Below are positions 8,715 to 16,306 of a stretch of 64,000 nt of DNA, one piece after another. Under the pieces are notes generated by a model. It was not told where the DNA came from. It did no database searches and saw only the letters and a program-made list of their open reading frames with translations. Source of the stretch: Pseudomonas sp. Irchel 3A7 (lineage in GTDB: Bacteria; Pseudomonadota; Gammaproteobacteria; Pseudomonadales; Pseudomonadaceae); the NCBI RefSeq assembly GCF_900187565.1, contig NZ_FYED01000015.1:124001-188000 (forward strand), read 5' to 3'. How positions within the stretch are numbered: position 1 is the stretch's first letter; each line of letters starts with the position of its first letter. The position numbers and the translations under genes are program-made.

Positions 8715-9281
8715 ATGAACCACAACGAACAGGTAGTCGCCAAGGTGTTCGCCCTGTACGAACGCTTCGGCGACAGCGATTACATCGGCGAGCCGGTATC
8801 GCAGATCGAACACATGTCCCAGGCCGCGCAGTGTGCAATGGCCGAAGGCTTCGATGACGAAGTGGTGCTCGCCGCGTTTTTCCACGACATCGGGCATATC
8901 TGCGCCGAAGGCGCCGAAAACATGGGCGGTTTTGGTGTTGTCAGCCATGAACGGCTGGGCGCCGATTACCTGCGCAGCGCTGGTTTCAGCGAGCGCATGG
9001 CGCGTTTGGTGGAGTATCACGTTCAGGCCAAGCGCTACCTGACGCTCAAGGAGCCGGGGTATTACGAGCGTTTGAGCGAGGCCAGCCGCCGGACGTTGGC
9101 GTATCAGGGTGGGGTGATGACGGCTGCCGAAGCTGCGGCCTTCGAGCAGGACCCGCTGTGCGACGTCAGTCTGCGCATGCGGCAGTGGGATGAGCAGGCC
9201 AAGGAGATGCATGTGCCGCTGATTGATCTCGATATGCTGAAGCGCAAGGCGGTCGGCGTCTTGTCACGCGAGGTTTGCTGA
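8715..9281 (+). CDS. PhnZ-like HD-domain mixed-valence di-iron oxygenase
   Basis: Predicted to cleave the C-P bond of a 1-hydroxylated phosphonate with O2. In PhnZ the substrate is (R)-2-amino-1-hydroxyethylphosphonate, giving glycine and phosphate. The 188 residues carry nearly the full PhnZ signature: Tyr23 and Glu26 (DYIGEP), His33, His57-Asp58 and His61 (FHDIGH), His78, His102 with Lys106 (EYHVQAK), and a late RQWD that supplies the last iron ligand. These match the Y24/E27/H34/H58/D59/H62/H104/K108/D161 set I recall for PhnZ. ATG 8715 is preferred because residues encoded upstream are REP sequence. The hydroxylase PhnY that normally supplies the substrate is absent from the window. Confidence 0.87.
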   Translation: MNHNEQVVAKVFALYERFGDSDYIGEPVSQIEHMSQAAQCAMAEGFDDEVVLAAFFHDIGHICAEGAENMGGFGVVSHERLGADYLRSAGFSERMARLVEYHVQAKRYLTLKEPGYYERLSEASRRTLAYQGGVMTAAEAAAFEQDPLCDVSLRMRQWDEQAKEMHVPLIDLDMLKRKAVGVLSREVC

Positions 9282-9366
9282 ACGGTCCTACGTTAATTGA
9301 CGAAGCGTTGCATGGATCGCCTTGTTGGCAGGGCTCAAGCTGAGCTTTTCACAAGGAGGAAAATGG

Positions 9367-9789
9367 ATGCGCTATCTAAAAGTGATCGCTCAGGATCGAA
9401 GCGACGGTGGGGCGGCAGATACGCTTCGGTTTCAGTTTTTTGAAGATGAACAATGGAAGCGTGACGCGACGGACGACGAAATTCGGCGGCTGAGTACCTT
9501 TGGCACTAACTACTTGAAATGCAGATGGTTCAACGCCGGTGAAGGCGAGGAGCGGCATCTGCGAATGTTCTCGCTGAACCCTACTGGCGATGGCTCACCG
9601 GAGTCGGTGCGATTGCATTTCCATGAAGGCCCGATCATCGCCTACAAGGCAGCGGTTCATGATCTCGACAACGATGGCGCGTTCGAGATCGTGCTGTGCT
9701 CCGATGTGGATAACGACGGCCACGCTGATCGCACGGATCGGACTCGGGTCAATGCGTTGGTACGAGAGTTTCTGAAGATCGGGTGGTAG
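9367..9789 (+). CDS. Small acidic protein with two EF-hand-like calcium loops, function unknown
   Basis: A 140-residue protein I do not recognise. A very strong ribosome site (AAGGAGG) precedes ATG 9367, so it is a genuine gene. The first 95 residues are polar with alternating strand-like stretches; there is no signal peptide or membrane segment. The C-terminal part contains two Asp-rich loops, DLDNDG (residues 99-104) and DVDNDGHAD (113-121). They resemble dockerin, EF-hand or FG-GAP calcium loops and are only ten residues apart. It stands alone between the phosphonate cluster and the convergent GTPase gene, with REP sequence after it. A calcium-dependent role is an inference from the loops alone. 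Confidence 0.7.
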   Translation: MRYLKVIAQDRSDGGAADTLRFQFFEDEQWKRDATDDEIRRLSTFGTNYLKCRWFNAGEGEERHLRMFSLNPTGDGSPESVRLHFHEGPIIAYKAAVHDLDNDGAFEIVLCSDVDNDGHADRTDRTRVNALVREFLKIGW

Positions 9790-9817
9790 TTTTCGGCTCT
9801 CGATTTGAGGTGTGCAC

Positions 9818-9881
9818 TTCGCGAGCAGGCTCGCTCCCACAGGGGAATGCGGTCAACTGTGGGAGCGAGCCTGCTCGCGAA
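9818..9881. repeat. REPIN
   Basis: Inverted arms 9818-9842 and 9857-9881 with a short spacer. It is located between the convergent 140-residue gene and the DUF3482 GTPase gene. Confidence 0.9.
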
Positions 9882-9906
9882 GGGGCCGGTCCATACACCG
9901 CAGCTC

Positions 9907-11283
9907 TTACAGTTGCTGCGCCAATGTTTCAACCTGCTCCTGCCGCTCCGCCTGATTCAACTTCGCATGTGTATTGAGCGACGACCACTGCGGATGTGCC
10001 CGCGCCTTGTTCAGGGCTTCGGGCAACTTGCCTTCGCGCCAGGATTTGTCCTGGGGCGTGGCCACCTGGATGCTGTCCATCGCCGCGTGACCACGGGCGT
10101 CCAGCGCTTGCAGCAGTTGCCGCTGGCGCAGGGCCAGCAGCCGCAGCACTTGATCATCGACAGTCAGTTCACGCTGGCCTTTGATCTTGCCCAACAGCCG
10201 GCTGCCATAACTGCGCGCGGTTTGCAGGGCGCCACCGGCGATGGCCCCGGCCAGTGCTGCAGCGCCGAGGGTAATTCCACCCACCAGCAAGTCGACCCCG
10301 GCACCGGCGGCCGCGCCGGCTGCGATCCCGCCGCCGACCCGCACGCCCAATTGCTTGAGGGTTTCGGGATTGAACAGGTCATCGCCCCAACGGCCGTCGA
10401 GCAGCGGCAAGTCGCTGGCCGCCGCGTCTTGTGGGCGGAAGGCATAGAGCTTGAGCAGGGCTTCGACGCAACGCTGTTCCCGTTGGCGAACGGCTTTGCG
10501 CAGTTCGCCGATGGCTTGCTGTTCCTGTTCGGCATCGCTGACCACGCTGCGGCGGCAGGCGGCGCAATCGATCAATAATTCGGCTATCAGACGCGCCGCA
10601 CTTTGTTGGCGGGCAAGGCGTTGAGCCTGTTGATCGGCAATCAACCGCTCAAGTTGCGGACGAGCATGTTCCAGCAGGAGTGCGAGGCTTTCATAGAGTC
10701 GGCGCTCGCCATCCTCCGGCGGCGCGACGCTGTCGAATCGCACCAACGCATGCAGGCCCAGGCGCGCCAGTGCTTCACGCCACGCCGGTTCGCGGTGATT
10801 GGCGCTGCTGACGAAATTCAGCACCGGCAGCAGCGGCTTGCCACACCCAGCCAGCACTTCCAGTTCGTCACGGTACTTGGCCAGCACCGGTTCGCGGGCG
10901 TCGATCACGTAGAGCCCGGCATCGCAGGTCAGCAGTTGCCGCAGCACCTTGGCTTCCTGTTCGAAACGCTGCCGCGCTTCGCTGCCTTCCAGGAACCGCG
11001 TCAGTCGCGCCGGGCCGTCGAGGCGTTCGCCGGGGCGCTCCAGGCGTTCGAGGTAATCGAGCAGGGCGATGGCGTCTTCCAGGCCGGGTGTGTCGAACAA
11101 GTCGAGCAAGGGTTCGCCGTCCACCGACAAGCGCGCACCCTCGACATGGCGCGTGGTGCTGGGGCGATGGGAGACTTCGCCGAAGCCGACATCGCGGGTC
11201 AGGGTTCGCAGCAACGAGGTTTTGCCGACGTTGGTGTGGCCGACCACGGCGAGTTTGAGAGGCCCGCTTCTGATATTAGTCAT
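9907..11283 (-). CDS. Era/TrmE-like GTPase with DUF3482 C-terminal domain
   Basis: A 458-residue predicted GTPase of unknown role. G1 is GHTNVGKTS (residues 15-23), the switch I region is PSTTRHVEG, and G3 is DTPG near residue 64. The expected G4 NKxD is replaced by NFVSS, so base specificity may be altered or supplied elsewhere. The C-terminal half (DUF3482) includes a Gly/Ala-rich hydrophobic stretch (GGGIAAGAAAGAGVDLLVGG) that could insert in or press on a membrane. Its start overlaps the end of the DUF2868 membrane gene by eight bases, which indicates co-translation and probably a physical partnership, reminiscent of the YcjX/YcjF arrangement in enterics. Confidence 0.82.
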   Translation of the reverse strand: MTNIRSGPLKLAVVGHTNVGKTSLLRTLTRDVGFGEVSHRPSTTRHVEGARLSVDGEPLLDLFDTPGLEDAIALLDYLERLERPGERLDGPARLTRFLEGSEARQRFEQEAKVLRQLLTCDAGLYVIDAREPVLAKYRDELEVLAGCGKPLLPVLNFVSSANHREPAWREALARLGLHALVRFDSVAPPEDGERRLYESLALLLEHARPQLERLIADQQAQRLARQQSAARLIAELLIDCAACRRSVVSDAEQEQQAIGELRKAVRQREQRCVEALLKLYAFRPQDAAASDLPLLDGRWGDDLFNPETLKQLGVRVGGGIAAGAAAGAGVDLLVGGITLGAAALAGAIAGGALQTARSYGSRLLGKIKGQRELTVDDQVLRLLALRQRQLLQALDARGHAAMDSIQVATPQDKSWREGKLPEALNKARAHPQWSSLNTHAKLNQAERQEQVETLAQQL

Positions 11284-12646
11284 GACCCGTCTCCAGCCAA
11301 TTCAGCGGCGCACAATCGGCAAACGGCAGCTCCAACTGTTGCAGTGCTGCATGCCAATCACCAAGGCGGTCGGCATCCAGCGCTTCGCCGGGCGGCGGTT
11401 GCAGCAGCCATACGCGAGTGGCGCTGGCGCTGCGGGCCAGTTCGGCGATCAGCGCCAGGCTGCCGCGATCCGGCGAACGCTGTGGATCGCAAGCGATGGC
11501 CAGGCGGGCCGGGGGGAAGCGGCTGAGCTGTTCGAGGAGTTTGTGTCGCGATTCACGGCTGTCGAGAATACCGGCGTTGCTCACATTCTTCGGCAATTGC
11601 GGTGGCCACGGGCGTTGGTCATCCAGCTCGATGGCCACCAGCAGCGCGCCGTCGCTTTGTGCTTCGCTGACACCGCTTTGGACCCGATGCAGTTGCGCAG
11701 GCGCTTCATCGCTGATGCCCAGGCGTTCGCTGGTGGGCATCAGGCGTTCGCGCAGTTGCGCATAGCCAGGCAGGTTTAAATCCAGACGTAGCGCCGCTTG
11801 GCCGGTTTTCCAGCGCCACAGGCAAAACAACGCCAGCAGCAGTCGAGGTATGACGCCGTAGGCCAGCAGCATACCGACCAGCCAGGCGGCCCAGGCCTGG
11901 CGGGCGCTTTCGATGTTCAGCGCGGCATCGCCACTGGCGCGGATCATTTCCACGGTCGGGACGCTGAAACCGAGCAGGGCCGGCAGGGCGCCGAGGCCTT
12001 GGGTCATGGTGATAAAGGTGTCCGCGCCGAGGATGGTGGTTTCCCAGACAAAACCGTAGCGCCGGGTGGCCATGAGCGTCAGCAGCATCACCAGTGCACA
12101 GAGCATCGCCAGTAACCACAGGCCGTTGACCAGCACGCCGATGGCCCAGCGATTGAGTTTCTGCCGTTGCAGCAACAAGAGCAGGGCAGGTGCCAGTTGT
12201 GCGGCCTTGGCGTCGCGGGCGAGCTTTTCGCTGAGCCATAACCACAGACGTCCAAGGCTGGCGCCGTGCTCGCCGGCAAACACCAGACCGATCGCCCAGC
12301 TCAGCAGCAGAATCAGATTGAGCCCGAGCAGACTGCCCAAAGCCCAGAACACATTCACCGGCGTCTGGCCGTCACCCAGTGCAGCAAATGCCAGGCCGGC
12401 GCCACTGACCACGGCCAGCACCGCCAGTACGATCAACGCCAGTCGTGCCCCTTGAAGCCAATGCTTGAGCGCAGCGCCCAAGCCATCCCGTTCGGCCAGC
12501 CACAGGGCTCGGCGTTGAATGCGTGTCGGCAGGTCGCCGCCCGCGCTGCGGGCCAGGCGATTGGCTTCCAGGTCTTCCAGGGGACCTGCATGTTCTTCGC
12601 GCAGGCGGATGGTTTCTGTCAGCCAGAGGTTATTCAGTTCAGTCAC
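11276..12646 (-). CDS. DUF2868 membrane protein, partner of the GTPase
   Basis: Inner-membrane protein of unknown function, 456 residues. A soluble N-terminal helix-rich segment (about 75 residues) precedes hydrophobic segments including LALIVLAVLAVVSGAGLAFAAL, SLLGLNLILLLSWAIGLVFAG, a third in NGLWLLAMLCALVMLLTL, and one near residue 265. The remaining 170 residues form a cytoplasmic-looking domain. The start is GTG 12646 with GGGA about nine bases upstream; no in-frame ATG lies just upstream. It is the first gene of a two-gene unit divergent from folA. The pairing with a GTPase suggests a membrane-tethered switch, but no pathway can be named. Confidence 0.8.
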   Translation of the reverse strand: MTELNNLWLTETIRLREEHAGPLEDLEANRLARSAGGDLPTRIQRRALWLAERDGLGAALKHWLQGARLALIVLAVLAVVSGAGLAFAALGDGQTPVNVFWALGSLLGLNLILLLSWAIGLVFAGEHGASLGRLWLWLSEKLARDAKAAQLAPALLLLLQRQKLNRWAIGVLVNGLWLLAMLCALVMLLTLMATRRYGFVWETTILGADTFITMTQGLGALPALLGFSVPTVEMIRASGDAALNIESARQAWAAWLVGMLLAYGVIPRLLLALFCLWRWKTGQAALRLDLNLPGYAQLRERLMPTSERLGISDEAPAQLHRVQSGVSEAQSDGALLVAIELDDQRPWPPQLPKNVSNAGILDSRESRHKLLEQLSRFPPARLAIACDPQRSPDRGSLALIAELARSASATRVWLLQPPPGEALDADRLGDWHAALQQLELPFADCAPLNWLETGHD

Positions 12647-12731
12647 GCGGCATCCCGTCGCTTAATTGAGCTGTGAGCATAACCGCTGTGGCGCTTATCG
12701 GGGAAAGCGAGGCTCTGGTATCCTCGCCGGC

Positions 12732-13244
12732 ATGACTAAATCACTCCCCCTCAGCCTGATCGCAGCCCTCGGTGAAAACCGTGTGATCGGCATCGACAAC
12801 AGCATGCCCTGGCACTTGCCGGGGGACTTCAAATACTTCAAGGCCACTACCCTGGGCAAGCCGATCATCATGGGTCGCAAGACCTGGGATTCCCTCGGTC
12901 GTCCGTTGCCGGGGCGCTTGAACATCGTAGTCAGCCGTCAGACAGATCTGGTGCTGGACGGCGCGGAGGTTTATCCGTCGCTGGAAGCCGCCGTGGTTCG
13001 CGCCGAGCAATGGGCGAAAGAGCAGGGCGTCGATGAGCTGATGCTGATTGGCGGGGCGCAGTTGTATGCGCAGGGGTTGGCGCAGGCTGATCGGTTGTAT
13101 TTGACGCGCGTGGCCCTGAGTCCGGAAGGGGATGCGTGGTTTCCGGAGTTTGATTTGAAGCAGTGGAAATTGGTTTCCAACATCGAAAATCCGGCAGTAG
13201 ATGACAAACCGGCGTACAACTTCGAGGTTTGGGAAAAGGCCTGA
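12732..13244 (+). CDS. folA: Dihydrofolate reductase
   Basis: Reduces dihydrofolate to tetrahydrofolate with NADPH, recycling the cofactor used by ThyA; target of trimethoprim. It has 170 residues, the normal length. The sequence shows IAALGENRVIGIDNSMPWHLPGD (active-site loop with the catalytic acid Asp), GRKTWDSLGRPLPGR (NADPH site), VVSRQ and IGGAQLY. ATG 12732 begins MTKSLPLSLIAA as in the family; the 22 codons upstream in frame have no homology character. It is transcribed divergently from the DUF2868 gene and ends at a REPIN shared with convergent tcyP. Confidence 0.97.
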   Translation: MTKSLPLSLIAALGENRVIGIDNSMPWHLPGDFKYFKATTLGKPIIMGRKTWDSLGRPLPGRLNIVVSRQTDLVLDGAEVYPSLEAAVVRAEQWAKEQGVDELMLIGGAQLYAQGLAQADRLYLTRVALSPEGDAWFPEFDLKQWKLVSNIENPAVDDKPAYNFEVWEKA

Positions 13245-13248
13245 GAGC

Positions 13249-13339
13249 ATCGCTGGCAAGCCAGCTCCCACAGTGACCAAGGTGAACCACAAATTGTGTG
13301 AACACCTGCAATCCCTGTGGGAGCTGGCTTGCCAGCGAT
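13249..13339. repeat. REPIN of the second REP type
   Basis: Arms 13249-13273 and 13315-13339 (ATCGCTGGCAAGCCAGC type) are inverted around a 41-base spacer. It is located between convergent folA and tcyP. Confidence 0.9.
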
Positions 13340-13359
13340 AGTGGTCTGTCAGGCGCCGT

Positions 13360-14751
13360 TCAAGCGTGCGCCAACGCCGAATGCTCATCCGCATCCAGCA
13401 ATTTTTTATCCGTCTGCTGCATCACCTGGCTGGTAATCGCACCGGCCGTGATCGAACCACTGACGTTCAGCGCCGTACGCCCCATATCGATCAACGGCTC
13501 GACGGAGATCAGTAGCGCCACCAGTGACACCGGCAAACCCATGGCCGGCAACACGATCAGCGCGGCGAAGGTCGCGCCGCCGCCTACCCCGGCCACACCC
13601 GCCGAACTCAAGGTCACAATCGCCACCGATGTCGCGATCCACAGCGGGTCCAGCGGATCGATGCCCACGGTCGGCGCCACCATCACTGCCAACATCGCCG
13701 GGTACAGACCGGCACAGCCATTCTGGCCAATGGTCGCGCCGAACGATGCGGCGAAGCTGGCGACGGACTGCGGAATACCCAAACGGCTGGTCTGCGCTTC
13801 AATGCTCAACGGGATCGTCGCCGCGCTCGACCGGCTGGTGAAAGCAAACGTCAGCACCGGCCAGATCTTGCGGAAGAAGCGCAGCGGATTGATCCCGGCC
13901 GCCGACACCAGCAGGCCATGGACGACAAACATCAGGCCCAGGCCGATGTAGGAAACCACCACGAAACTGCCGAGCTTGATGATGTCCTGCAGGTTGGAAC
14001 CGGCGACGACTTTGGTCATCAGCGCCAGTACGCCGTAGGGGGTCAGCTTCATCACCAGGCGCACCAGACGCATCACCCAGGCCTGCAGGGTGTCGATGGC
14101 GTTGATCACTTTCTGACCTTTTTCCACGTCATCTTTCAGCAGTTGCAGCGCCGCGACGCCGAGGAAGGCGGCGAAGATCACCACGCTGATGATCGACGTC
14201 GGTTTGGCCCGCGCCAGGTCGGCGAACGGGTTTTGCGGAATGAACGACAGCAGCAATTGCGGCACATTCAGATCAGCGACCTTGCCCGCATAGTCAGTCT
14301 GAATGGTTTGCAGACGCGCCATTTCCTGGGTGCCGGCCACCAGACCTTCGGCGGTCAGGCCGAACAGGTTGGTCAGGCCGATGCCGATCAGCGCCGCGAT
14401 GGCAGTCGTAAACAGCAGCGTGCCGATGGTCAGGAAACTGATCTTGCCCAGCGACGAAGCGTTGTGCAGACGCGCCACGGCACTGAGGATCGAGGCGAAC
14501 ACCAGCGGGATGACGATCATTTGCAGCAGTTGCACATAACCGTTACCCACCAGATCGAACCAGCCGATCGAGGCTTTCAGCACCGGATTGCCGGTGCCGT
14601 AAACAGTGTGCAGCGACACACCGAACACCACGCCCAGCACCAGTGCGAGCAGGACCTTTTTTGCCAGGCTCCACGTCGTGTGACGGGTTTGCGCCAGGAC
14701 GAAGAGCAAAGCGAGGAACACCAGCAGGTTGAGAATCAGCGGCAGATTCAT
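13360..14751 (-). CDS. tcyP: L-cystine / dicarboxylate-type cation symporter (TcyP-like)
   Basis: Inner-membrane symporter of the DAACS family, most like TcyP/YdjN cystine importers. It has 463 residues with about eight transmembrane helices and two re-entrant loops. The first loop is TFAFTSRSSAATIPLSIEA (serine-rich hairpin); the second is in AGVAGVGGGATFAALIVLPAMGLP. The unusual QNGCAGLYPAMLAVMVAP segment is typical of the cystine branch. The longer frame begins at 14763, but ATG 14751 has GGGAG five bases before it and gives the usual MNLPLILNLL start. Substrate assignment is by family resemblance; another amino acid or dicarboxylate is possible. Confidence 0.83.
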   Translation of the reverse strand: MNLPLILNLLVFLALLFVLAQTRHTTWSLAKKVLLALVLGVVFGVSLHTVYGTGNPVLKASIGWFDLVGNGYVQLLQMIVIPLVFASILSAVARLHNASSLGKISFLTIGTLLFTTAIAALIGIGLTNLFGLTAEGLVAGTQEMARLQTIQTDYAGKVADLNVPQLLLSFIPQNPFADLARAKPTSIISVVIFAAFLGVAALQLLKDDVEKGQKVINAIDTLQAWVMRLVRLVMKLTPYGVLALMTKVVAGSNLQDIIKLGSFVVVSYIGLGLMFVVHGLLVSAAGINPLRFFRKIWPVLTFAFTSRSSAATIPLSIEAQTSRLGIPQSVASFAASFGATIGQNGCAGLYPAMLAVMVAPTVGIDPLDPLWIATSVAIVTLSSAGVAGVGGGATFAALIVLPAMGLPVSLVALLISVEPLIDMGRTALNVSGSITAGAITSQVMQQTDKKLLDADEHSALAHA

Positions 14752-14817
14752 TGGAACTCCCATTAGACATGTGCCAACTGCCTTCCGGGGCAGCTGCGAA
14801 CCGGCAAGCCTAACAGC

Positions 14818-14866
14818 TTGATTTCCAATGAATTAATATCAAAAACGTCTTGAAACTGTCGTTTTT
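14818..14866. promoter_or_regulatory. AT-rich dyad region between tcyP and pchP
   Basis: Within the 239-base divergent gap there is TTGAT...ATCAA and, overlapping it, AAAAACG (14841-14847) mirrored by CGTTTTT (14860-14866). These AT-rich dyads in a GC-rich genome look like operator or promoter DNA. No specific regulator can be assigned. Confidence 0.35.
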
Positions 14867-14990
14867 GGAATAAGCGTGTGTCGCTTTTGGGAATACGGCT
14901 GGCGCGATAGGCACGTTGGCGGTCGCTGACGGACGAGGACTGTCACACTTATTTGTTAGCGTCGATGTCTTTCACTCAGGGAGAAAGTCG

Positions 14991-16046
14991 ATGAAGTTAG
15001 CACCGAAATTACTGGCTGCAGCTCTTTGCCTGGGCCTTGCCGGCCAGGTACTCGCCACGGATCTGAAACACTGGCCTGCCGATCAGGCCAAGGCGCTGGA
15101 CGCGATGATCGCCGCCAACGCCAACAAAGGTAACTACGCGGTGTTCGACATGGACAACACCAGTTACCGCTACGATCTCGAAGAGTCGTTGCTGCCGTTC
15201 ATGGAGAACAAGGGCCTGATCACCCGCGACAAACTCGACCCCTCCCTGAAACTGATGCCGTTCAAGGACACCGTCGACCACAAGGAAAGCCTGTTCAGCT
15301 ACTACTACCGCCTTTGCGAACTCGACGACATGGTTTGCTATCCATGGGTCGCCCAGGTGTTTTCGGGCTTCACGCTCAAGGAACTCAAGGGCTATGTCGA
15401 TGAGTTGATGGCTTCCGGTAAACCGGTGCCGGCCACTTACTACGAAGGCGATGTGGTCAAGAAGCTCGACGTCAACCCACCGAAAATCTTCACTGGCCAG
15501 CAAGAGCTGTACAACAAGCTGATGGAGAACGGCATCGAGGTCTATGTGATGACCGCCGCCTCCGAAGAACTGGTGCGCATGGTCGCGGCCGATCCGAAGT
15601 ACGGCTACAACGTCAAACCGCAGAACGTGATCGGCGTGTCATTGCTGCTCAAGGACCAAAAGACGGGCGAACTGACCACCGCGCGCAAGCAGATCACCGC
15701 CGGCAAGTATGACGAGAAGGCCAACCTCGGCCTGGAACTGACCCCGTACCTGTGGACTCCGGCGACCTGGATGGCCGGCAAGCATGCCGCGATCCTGACC
15801 TACATCGATGAATGGAAAAAACCGGTCCTCGTCGGCGGCGACACCCCGACCAGCGACGGCTACATGCTGTTCCACGGTGTCGACGTGGCCAAGGGCGGCA
15901 TCCACCTGTGGGTCAACCGCAAGGACAAGTACATGACCCAGATCAACGGCATGATGGCCAAGAACGCCGCGGCCCAGGCCAAGGAAGGGCTGCCGGTGAC
16001 GGCGGACAAGAACTGGGTGATCGTGAAGCCTGAGGAAATTCAGTAA
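14991..16046 (+). CDS. pchP: Secreted HAD phosphatase, phosphorylcholine phosphatase PchP-like
   Basis: Periplasmic HAD-superfamily phosphatase, best matching the Pseudomonas phosphorylcholine phosphatase that releases choline from phosphorylcholine made by phospholipase C. It has 351 residues. A signal peptide (MKLAPKLLAAALCLGLAGQVLA) leads to motif I FDMDNTSY (nucleophile and acid aspartates), motif II MTAASEE (serine), a lysine in the KYDEKANLG region, and motif IV VGGDTPTSDGYM (metal-binding aspartates). ATG 14991 is preferred over the 75-base longer frame because it starts the signal peptide and follows GGGAGAAAG. In the host or on plants this would feed choline to betaine synthesis. Confidence 0.88.
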   Translation: MKLAPKLLAAALCLGLAGQVLATDLKHWPADQAKALDAMIAANANKGNYAVFDMDNTSYRYDLEESLLPFMENKGLITRDKLDPSLKLMPFKDTVDHKESLFSYYYRLCELDDMVCYPWVAQVFSGFTLKELKGYVDELMASGKPVPATYYEGDVVKKLDVNPPKIFTGQQELYNKLMENGIEVYVMTAASEELVRMVAADPKYGYNVKPQNVIGVSLLLKDQKTGELTTARKQITAGKYDEKANLGLELTPYLWTPATWMAGKHAAILTYIDEWKKPVLVGGDTPTSDGYMLFHGVDVAKGGIHLWVNRKDKYMTQINGMMAKNAAAQAKEGLPVTADKNWVIVKPEEIQ

Positions 16047-16063
16047 GACCGAGGTGCTCCCAC

Positions 16064-16220
16064 CGCGAGCACGCTCGCTCCCGCAAAGGTTTCGGTTGAA
16101 ACACAAATTGTGTGAACTCCGACGATCCCTGTGGGAGCGGGCTTGCCCGCGAATGCAGTGTGTCAATCAACATCAATGCTGGATGTGCCGGCCTCTTCGC
16201 TGGCAAGCCAGCTCCCACAG
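16064..16220. repeat. Composite of three REP half-elements
   Basis: Three arms of different subtypes lie in a row: 16064-16085 (CGCGAGCACGCTCGCTCCCG, degenerate), 16129-16154 (CTGTGGGAGCGGGCTTGCC) and 16196-16220 (TTCGCTGGCAAGCCAGC). This differs from the matched-arm REPINs elsewhere. It is located between convergent pchP and ilvD. Confidence 0.8.
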
Positions 16221-16253
16221 TTGATCTCCAGTGTTTGAGATATTTTGGTCAGG

Positions 16254-16292
16254 CAAAAAAATGCCCCGCACTTTGGCGGGGCCTTTTAATTT
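16254..16292. terminator. Bidirectional Rho-independent terminator, ilvD/pchP
   Basis: The GC stem GCCCCGC (16263-16269) pairs with GCGGGGC (16276-16282). On the minus strand it is followed by a seven-T run and ends ilvD. On the plus strand it is followed by CTTTTAATTT and could also serve pchP. Confidence 0.85.
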
Positions 16293-16306
16293 CTGCCTAT
16301 CGACGC

